DNA from: Solirubrobacter taibaiensis
Lineage (GTDB): Bacteria; Actinomycetota; Thermoleophilia; Solirubrobacterales; Solirubrobacteraceae
Direction: 5' to 3'
DNA length: 64,000 bases
Assembly (NCBI GenBank): GCA_027587225.1
Contig: JAPDDQ010000035.1
Coordinates: forward strand, 1 to 64,000
In this document: positions 58,748 to 64,000 of the stretch, in pieces
Layout of the letters: every line of letters begins with the position of its first letter
Numbering within the stretch: position 1 is the stretch's first letter
Made by a program: the position numbers and the translations under genes
The notes under the pieces: model-generated
Told to the model about the DNA's origin: nothing
What the model saw: only the letters and a program-made list of their open reading frames with translations
Database searches by the model: none

Positions 58748-60969
58748 AGCGTCACGCTGAACTCGCGGTCCTCGACCGTCCGCCGCGTGCCCTCGCACAC
58801 CACCACGAACCGCTCGCGCGCGAACTCGGGGTAGCCGTCGCCCTCCGTGCGCGCCTGCAGCTCCCGCCCGGTGAGCGTGAACGTCGTGCGGTAGAAGCCA
58901 CCGTCGAACGTGAGCCCGTCGTCCTCGTGCAGGATCGACTCGCTCTCGCCCGGGAACACGTGCAGCTCGATCTCGGCCGGGTGATGACCGGCCGTGGAGG
59001 GCGGCGCCTCCGGCCACATCGGGATCACGGCGCCGGCGCGGACGTAGATCGGGATCCGGTCCATGGGTGTCGAGGCCACTACCCAGCGGCCGCCGTCGTG
59101 ACGCTCGCTGCTGTGCCAGTCGTACCACTCGCCGCGCGGGAGGTAGACCTGGCGGGCGGTCATGCCCGGCTCGGTCACGGGCGCGACGAGCAGGTCGCGG
59201 CCGAGCAGGTACTGGTCGTCGATGTCGCGGACGGTGTTGTCGTCCTGGTGGTCGAAGACGAGCGGCCGCTGCACGGGCTCCCCCGTCTCCGACGCGCGCA
59301 TGAACGCGGCGTACAGGTACGGCAGGAGCCGGTAGCGGAACTGCAGCGCTTCCCGCGCGAGGTCGAGCACCGCGCCGCCCCAGGCCCACGCGTACTGGTC
59401 GACGTTGCCGATCATCGAGTGGTTGCGGCAGAACGGCGTGAGCGCGCCGTACTGCATCCAGCGCACGAACAGCTCGCCGTTGGAGTCACCCTGAAAGCCG
59501 CCGACGTCCGCGCCCACGAACGGCTGGCCGGACACGCCGAAGCCGTTCGCCATCGGGATGCTCACCCACAGGTGGTCCCAGCGGGCCTGGTTGTCGCCCA
59601 TCCAATTCGCGGCGTAGCGCTGGACGCCGGCGAAGCCCGCGCGCGAGAGCACGAACGTGCGCTTGTCGGGGTTGGCGGCCTTCAGGCCTTCGACGGTGCC
59701 CATGGCCATCAGCAGCGCGTACTGGTTGTGGAAGCGCTCGTGGGAGGCGCGGCCGCGGTCGAACAACATGCGCTGCGGAGGCACCGACCCGGTGGCCGGC
59801 TCGTTCATGTCGTTCCAGATGCCGGCCAGGCCGGACTGCACGTGCGCGGCGTTCAGTTCGCCCCACCACGCGCGGCCCTCCTCGGTGGCGAAGTCGGGGA
59901 ACGCGGTGTCGCCCGGCCACACCTCGCCGATGTAGATGTCGCCGCCCTCGGTGCGGCACAGCACGTCGCGCTCCACGGCCTGGTCGTACACCGCGTAGCC
60001 GGGCTCGTACTTCACGCCGGGATCGATGATCGTGATCACCTTGAAGCCCTGCTCGTCCAGGCGCTGCAGCATGCCGGGCGCGTCGGGGAACCGCTCTGTG
60101 TTCCAGGTGAAGACGCGGTAGCCGTCCATGTACTCGATGTCCAGCCACAGCGCGTCGCACGGCAGGCCCTGCTCGCGGTGCTGGGCGCCGAGCTCCTCCA
60201 CCGCGTCCTGCGAGTAGTCGAACCAGCGGCACTGGTGGTAGCCGAGCGCCCACAGCGGCGGCTTGGCGGCGCGCCCCGTGAGCCACGTGTACGCCTCCAG
60301 GATGTCCGGCATGCCCGGGCCGGCGAACACGTACTCCGTGTACTGGCCCCCCTCGAAGCGGATCGTCAGCTCCTCGCCGAAGTCGTACGCGGCGCGGTAG
60401 CCGTTGTCGATGAACGAGCCCGCCATGTGCCCGTCCTTCGTGTGGTGGTAGAAGAACGGGATCGCCACGTAGTACGGGTCGAACTCGATGTCGTCGCCGT
60501 TGCCGCCGAACTCGGCGGCGGCCGTCGGGTTGAGGATGTCGGTGTTCCAGAGCGTGTAGGAGCGGCCGCGTCGATTGCCCGGTCCGCCCTTTTCCCCCAG
60601 GCCGTAGATCGCGTCGCCGACGGCGGCGCGGCGGCGCAGCTCGAACGCGTCGTTGAGCGTCGCGTACGCCCGCGTGGTCTCCAGCACGGCGGTGCCGTCG
60701 GCGCGGTGGACGTCGATCCCGAACGGGTCCTCGCGCAGCGTGACGGTGAGCTGCGCCGTGCGCAGGACGTTGCCCTCGACGGTGAACTCGGCTTGGCCGT
60801 CCGCGATCACGGCATGCGTGGGCGCGTCGTCGAACACGCCACCGCGACTGAGCTTGATCCGCACGACGTCGTCGCGGACCGGCTCGATCCGCAGCCGCTC
60901 GCCGTGCAGCGCGGCCTCGAGGCCGCGCTCGGTCGTCTCGATGCTGTCGACCCGCGTGAACTGCAGCAT
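58744..60969 (-). CDS. Glycoside hydrolase family 31 alpha-glucosidase/xylosidase
   Basis: A 741-residue GH31 enzyme without a signal peptide. The catalytic nucleophile is Asp387 in GIWNDMNEP and the acid/base candidate is Asp488 in FVGADVGGF. An N-terminal beta-sandwich (about 1-210), the (beta/alpha)8 barrel with GYHQCRWFDYS and DIEYMDGYRVFTWN, and C-terminal beta domains are in the usual order. The ATG at 60,969 shares a base with the stop of the upstream collagen-like gene. It feeds sugars that could be substrates of the coupled oxidase. Confidence 0.94.
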   Translation of the reverse strand: MLQFTRVDSIETTERGLEAALHGERLRIEPVRDDVVRIKLSRGGVFDDAPTHAVIADGQAEFTVEGNVLRTAQLTVTLREDPFGIDVHRADGTAVLETTRAYATLNDAFELRRRAAVGDAIYGLGEKGGPGNRRGRSYTLWNTDILNPTAAAEFGGNGDDIEFDPYYVAIPFFYHHTKDGHMAGSFIDNGYRAAYDFGEELTIRFEGGQYTEYVFAGPGMPDILEAYTWLTGRAAKPPLWALGYHQCRWFDYSQDAVEELGAQHREQGLPCDALWLDIEYMDGYRVFTWNTERFPDAPGMLQRLDEQGFKVITIIDPGVKYEPGYAVYDQAVERDVLCRTEGGDIYIGEVWPGDTAFPDFATEEGRAWWGELNAAHVQSGLAGIWNDMNEPATGSVPPQRMLFDRGRASHERFHNQYALLMAMGTVEGLKAANPDKRTFVLSRAGFAGVQRYAANWMGDNQARWDHLWVSIPMANGFGVSGQPFVGADVGGFQGDSNGELFVRWMQYGALTPFCRNHSMIGNVDQYAWAWGGAVLDLAREALQFRYRLLPYLYAAFMRASETGEPVQRPLVFDHQDDNTVRDIDDQYLLGRDLLVAPVTEPGMTARQVYLPRGEWYDWHSSERHDGGRWVVASTPMDRIPIYVRAGAVIPMWPEAPPSTAGHHPAEIELHVFPGESESILHEDDGLTFDGGFYRTTFTLTGRELQARTEGDGYPEFARERFVVVCEGTRRTVEDREFSVTL

Positions 60970-62819
60970 CAACGAAGCGTGACGGTCCGGCGCACCGTCT
61001 GCTTCCCGACCCGCAATGTGAGCACGTATTGGCCGGCGTGCAGGCGCCTGGGGGCGCGCAGCTCGATCCGGCCGACCGCGGTCCGCTGCGCCTTGGCGAC
61101 GGTCCGGCCGCCGCGGGTGAGCGTGGCCGAGGCCGCCTTTGCCTTGCCCGTCAGCTTGCACGTGACCTTCTTGCCCTTGAGCGTGCACTTGATCGTGCCG
61201 AGCTCCGCCGCCGGGCCGCGCGGGCCCACCGGTCCGGCAGGGCCTGCCGGACCGGGCGTGCCCGCCGGGCCTGCTGGCCCGGCTGCGCCGTTCTGGCCAT
61301 CCGCCCCCGGCCTCGGCGCGGCGATCGGCGTTGCGGGCACCTCCTGCACGTAGAAGCGCGTCGTGGTCACCGTCGTGTCACCACGGGCGGTGGTCGCCGT
61401 CCACCACGCGTCCCAGCGCCCGGGCGTGAGGCCGGTGATCAGGCCGCCCTCGAGGTCGTCCGCGGTGCCGGTGAGCACCTCCCCGGTGAGCGGGTTGACG
61501 AGCTTGACTTTCACCGTGGCGGGCACACCCTCCGTCTCGGCGAAGAGGCGGTGTGCAGGGCCGTAGATCGACTCACCCGGGAGCGGCGATGTGGCGACCA
61601 CGCGGGCCACCGTCAGCAGCGTGAAGCCGCCGCTGAGCCAATCGCGCACCACCGGGGGCGCGACGGGATCGCCGGGCGGGGAGTCGATCTCGTAGCCGTT
61701 GTGGCAGCTCGCCAGCGGGAGCTCGATCACGAGGTCGCACACGCCGGTGGCGGTGCCCTCGCCGTCGTCGTGGAACGTCAGGCGGCCCAGCGTCAGCCGC
61801 GTCAGGCGCCGCTCCTCGGCCCACAACTCGATCACGTCGCCGGTGTCGAACGGCCTGGCCTCCCAGTACAGCTCACCGTCGACGGCGCGCAGCAGCACGC
61901 TCTCGCCGGCCACCTTGAGGGTGTAGACGCCGTCGGCCAGGTCGTAGCAGTACACCTCGTGGGTGGCGAGGTCCCCGTCGCAGGTGGGCGTGGTGACCTG
62001 GTCCGCCAGTGGCGCCGGGCGCACGACGGTCACGAAGCCGTCGAGTGGGCCCCACGACGCGTGGTACGGGATCGCCGACGCGAACTCGACGTCGTCGGCG
62101 GGCTCGAGCCGGCCCATGACGTCCGTGATGCCTTTGGTGAGCTCGAGCGTGCGGGTGCCGCCGCCGCGGCTGATCCGCGCCGTGCACTGGAGCGGGCAGA
62201 AGACGTGGTAGCCGTTGGCGCGGATGACGTTGCCGAGCGGGAGCGCGGCGTCGGTCTCGAGCCCGTCCGCGCCCAGCGAGAACGTGCGGATCTCGGGCAT
62301 CAGCAGCCCGTCGTACGCGATCCGCACGCGGTCGCCTTCGAGCAGGATGAGCGGAGGCCGCAGGGCGACCGTCCACGCGCCCGTGACCGGGTCGATGTCG
62401 ACCCGCTCCATCTGGTACTCGCCGTTGTGGCGGTAGAGCGTCACGGTGACCTTGCCGCCGCCGCGCCCCGCACCGACGTCCCCGGTGATGCGGCCGCTGA
62501 ACAGCTGCAGGCGCAGGGCGACCATGTCGGTCGGGTCGCCGAGCGCGGACTGGTCGTCCGGCGTCGCACCCTCCGCGACGGTGCAGGTGATCACCCGGCC
62601 GGCGTCGTTCGGGACCGGCGTGTAGGTCGCGCCCAGGGCGACGGGCTGCCCATCGCGCTGCCAACGAAAGTACGGCTGCGTCACGGTCCCGCGGTGCTTG
62701 CAGGTGAGCTCGGAGCCGGACTGCTCGATGTACGGGGCCAGCGGCGCCGCCGCGGCGGGCGCCGCGGCGATCAGGACGAAGAGGACGGTCGCGGCGAGGG
62801 CGCGCAGCGGGGCGGACAT
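60969..62819 (-). CDS. Secreted multi-domain protein with collagen-like tail
   Basis: A 616-residue exported protein. The signal peptide is LRALAATVLFVLIAAAPAAAA. Several Ig-like or beta-sandwich units follow (TCKHRGTVTQPYFRWQRDGQPV; YRHNGEYQMERVDIDPVTGAW; HVFCPLQCTARI). Near the C-terminus a Gly-X-Y stretch of about 35 residues (NGAAGPAGPAGTPGPAGPAG and on) is followed by a basic beta domain (CTLKGKKVTCKLTGKAKAA). This layout is common for surface proteins of Thermoleophilia. ATG 62,819 opens the signal peptide. No enzyme motif was recognised. Confidence 0.78.
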   Translation of the reverse strand: MSAPLRALAATVLFVLIAAAPAAAAPLAPYIEQSGSELTCKHRGTVTQPYFRWQRDGQPVALGATYTPVPNDAGRVITCTVAEGATPDDQSALGDPTDMVALRLQLFSGRITGDVGAGRGGGKVTVTLYRHNGEYQMERVDIDPVTGAWTVALRPPLILLEGDRVRIAYDGLLMPEIRTFSLGADGLETDAALPLGNVIRANGYHVFCPLQCTARISRGGGTRTLELTKGITDVMGRLEPADDVEFASAIPYHASWGPLDGFVTVVRPAPLADQVTTPTCDGDLATHEVYCYDLADGVYTLKVAGESVLLRAVDGELYWEARPFDTGDVIELWAEERRLTRLTLGRLTFHDDGEGTATGVCDLVIELPLASCHNGYEIDSPPGDPVAPPVVRDWLSGGFTLLTVARVVATSPLPGESIYGPAHRLFAETEGVPATVKVKLVNPLTGEVLTGTADDLEGGLITGLTPGRWDAWWTATTARGDTTVTTTRFYVQEVPATPIAAPRPGADGQNGAAGPAGPAGTPGPAGPAGPVGPRGPAAELGTIKCTLKGKKVTCKLTGKAKAASATLTRGGRTVAKAQRTAVGRIELRAPRRLHAGQYVLTLRVGKQTVRRTVTLR

Positions 62820-63023
62820 GGCGCGCATTCTGCACACCCGCACCGCGTCGAGCGCAGGTTGGAGTTCGCCGGAGAATGGGCGATGCGACTGATGTGGTGC
62901 AACCGCCAGTGCCTCGGGACGCCCGCGACAAGTGATGCGTGCCTCTGGCACGTGAACGTCGTGGACGGCGCGAGGTGCCGCGGATGTGCCGCAGCAGGCG
63001 TGTCGGAATTCTCCGGCGGGCTC
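62820..63023. other. Intergenic gap of 204 bases with nothing assigned
   Basis: Between two minus-strand genes. I see no tRNA, repeat or convincing small gene. A Cys-rich + strand frame begins at 62,883 but runs antisense into nadE and is not supported. The promoter of the collagen-like gene probably lies here. Confidence 0.5.
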
Positions 63024-64000
63024 CTAGTCCGGCACGTTACGGCGCAGCTCGTCGAGCCACACGGCGCCGGTGGAATCGCTCGGCGCGCGCCAGTCCCCGC
63101 GCGGCGAGAGCGAGCCACCGGAGCCGACCTTGGGCGAGTTCGGGATGGCCGTGCGCTTGAACTGGCTGATGCGGAAGAAGCGGTCCAGGAAGACCGCGAG
63201 CCAGTGCTTGATCTCCGCGCGCGAGTACTTCTCGCCCCAGGCGTGCTCGGCCAGGAACGCGACCTTGCTCGGGAGGTAGCCGAAGCGCAGGATGTAGAAC
63301 AGGAAGAAGTCCTGCAGCTCGTACGGGCCGACCTTGCTCTCGGTGTCCGAGCTGGGCTTGTCGCCGTCGCTCGGGATCAGCTCCGGCGAGATCTCCGTGT
63401 CCAGCACCGACTGCAGCACCGCGTTGACGTCGTCGTCGTGCTGGCCGGTCTCGATGACCCAGCGGATCATGAAGCTGATCAGCGTCTTGGGCACGGACGC
63501 GTTGATCGCGTAGTGCGACATCTGGTCGCCGACGCCGTACGTGCTCCAGCCGAGCGCGAGCTCGGACAGGTCGCCCGTCCCGATCACGAGGCCGCCCTCG
63601 TGGTTGGCGAGCCGGAACAGGTGCGAGGTGCGCTCGCCGGCCTGGACGTTCTCGAACGTGATGTCGTAGACCTTCTCGCCGCGCGCGTACGGGTGGTCGA
63701 GGTCCTTGAGCATCTGCTCGGCGCTCGGGCGGATGTCGATCTCCCGGGCGGTCGTGCCGAGCGCCTCCATCAGCTTCCAGGCGTTGCCCTTCGTGTGCTC
63801 CGTCGTCGCGAAGCCGGGCAGCGTGTAGGCGAGGATGTTCTTGCGGGGCAGGCCGAGGCGGTCCATCGCGCGGGCGAGCACGATCAGCGCGTGCGTGGAG
63901 TCCAGGCCACCGGAGACGCCGATCACGGCCTTCTCGATGCCGGACGCGCGCATGCGCGTCTCGATCCCGCGGACCTGGATGTTGTAGACCTCGTAGCAGC
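63024..64000 (-). CDS. nadE: NAD+ synthase NadE, C-terminal part
   Basis: The 3' 325 codons of an NAD+ synthase; the gene continues past the right edge. The ATP-pyrophosphatase loop is VSGGLDSTHAL. TLPGFATTEHTKGNAWKLMEALG, GTGDLSELALGWSTYGVGDQMSHYAINASVPKTLI and the late block FRISQFKRTAIPNSPKVGSGGSLSPRGDWRAPSD are typical of the glutamine-dependent NadE type with an N-terminal nitrilase domain, which would lie off the window. It makes NAD+ from deamido-NAD, ATP and glutamine. Confidence 0.95.
   Translation of the reverse strand, partial: CYEVYNIQVRGIETRMRASGIEKAVIGVSGGLDSTHALIVLARAMDRLGLPRKNILAYTLPGFATTEHTKGNAWKLMEALGTTAREIDIRPSAEQMLKDLDHPYARGEKVYDITFENVQAGERTSHLFRLANHEGGLVIGTGDLSELALGWSTYGVGDQMSHYAINASVPKTLISFMIRWVIETGQHDDDVNAVLQSVLDTEISPELIPSDGDKPSSDTESKVGPYELQDFFLFYILRFGYLPSKVAFLAEHAWGEKYSRAEIKHWLAVFLDRFFRISQFKRTAIPNSPKVGSGGSLSPRGDWRAPSDSTGAVWLDELRRNVPD

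Noticed and set aside
61200..61320. Repetitive GGNCCNGCN DNA as a tandem repeat or CRISPR-like array
   Set aside because: It is the coding consequence of Gly-X-Y collagen-like residues in the secreted protein, not regular spaced repeats.
62883..63023. Cys-rich + strand small ORF
   Set aside because: It runs on antisense into nadE without a natural end, has no ribosome binding site, and no relation to known Cys-rich peptides.
1..64000. rRNA, tRNA, CRISPR, prophage or insertion-sequence genes
   Set aside because: None were recognised on either strand by reading; a tRNA scan or covariance search could still find something small that I missed.

Overview
The window is uniformly high-GC (strong G/C at third codon positions), densely packed DNA with frequent GTG and TTG starts. 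The secreted-protein leader NPIALLALFISLGGTSYAA (near 52,480), collagen-like Gly-X-Y tails and the mix of aerobic and anaerobic-type cobalamin genes point to an actinobacterium of the class Thermoleophilia (Solirubrobacter/Conexibacter-like). This taxonomic call is inferred from protein style, not from a marker gene. No rRNA, tRNA, CRISPR array, prophage or insertion sequence was recognised, and no gene-free stretch exceeds 300 bases.

Positions 1-18,908 hold one unbroken + strand cobalamin operon. Almost every gene overlaps the next by a few bases: cbiB (partial), cobQ, cobN, a fused ChlI/ChlD chelatase subunit, cobO, cobB, cobI, cbiQ, a cbiX-cbiO fusion, cobJ, cobA, cbiM, cobM, cobL, cbiG-C/cobE, cobH, cobU, cobD and cobS. 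A cobalamin riboswitch (18,936-19,020) then precedes a second cobalt transporter, cbtBA. CobF and cobK follow as a divergent pair whose start codons overlap. The set mixes late cobalt insertion (CobN plus ChlID, with the aerobic marker CobF) with an early-type chelatase (CbiX), and carries two cobalt uptake systems. CobG, CobT and CbiN were not found inside the window.

Positions 21,335-32,430 are a signalling district. It contains an OmpR-type regulator with a stand-alone Hpt protein, a catalase, a cheA-cheC-cheD-cheY operon and another OmpR-type regulator. Next come a kinase-dead ChpT-like phosphotransferase, a divergent CckA-like hybrid kinase and a PAS/GAF/GGDEF/EAL protein.

Positions 32,500-64,000 are mixed housekeeping and accessory genes: glgC, an AraC regulator with its dioxygenase-like neighbour, a zinc metallopeptidase, two carboxylate-amine ligases, an LtrA membrane protein and an aldo/keto reductase. 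They also include a DapB-like reductase, a GntR-ABC operon beside an M1 peptidase, an ECF-like sigma factor, repeat-rich exported proteins and an MFS/HxlR pair. The segment ends with Ogt, an AI-2E-type transporter, an alditol-oxidase-like enzyme with a GH31 glucosidase, and the 3' part of nadE.

The most notable unexplained signals are four. (1) Four copies of a 29-35 bp interspersed palindrome occur, two of them translated inside genes. (2) Two micro-ORFs (17 and 50 codons) share an HQY-x-x-P-x-V-x-E motif; the longer has a good promoter placed for leaderless translation. (3) A chelatase-transporter ATPase fusion (CbiX-CbiO) sits in the B12 operon. (4) A compact CckA-ChpT-like phosphorelay is suggested.
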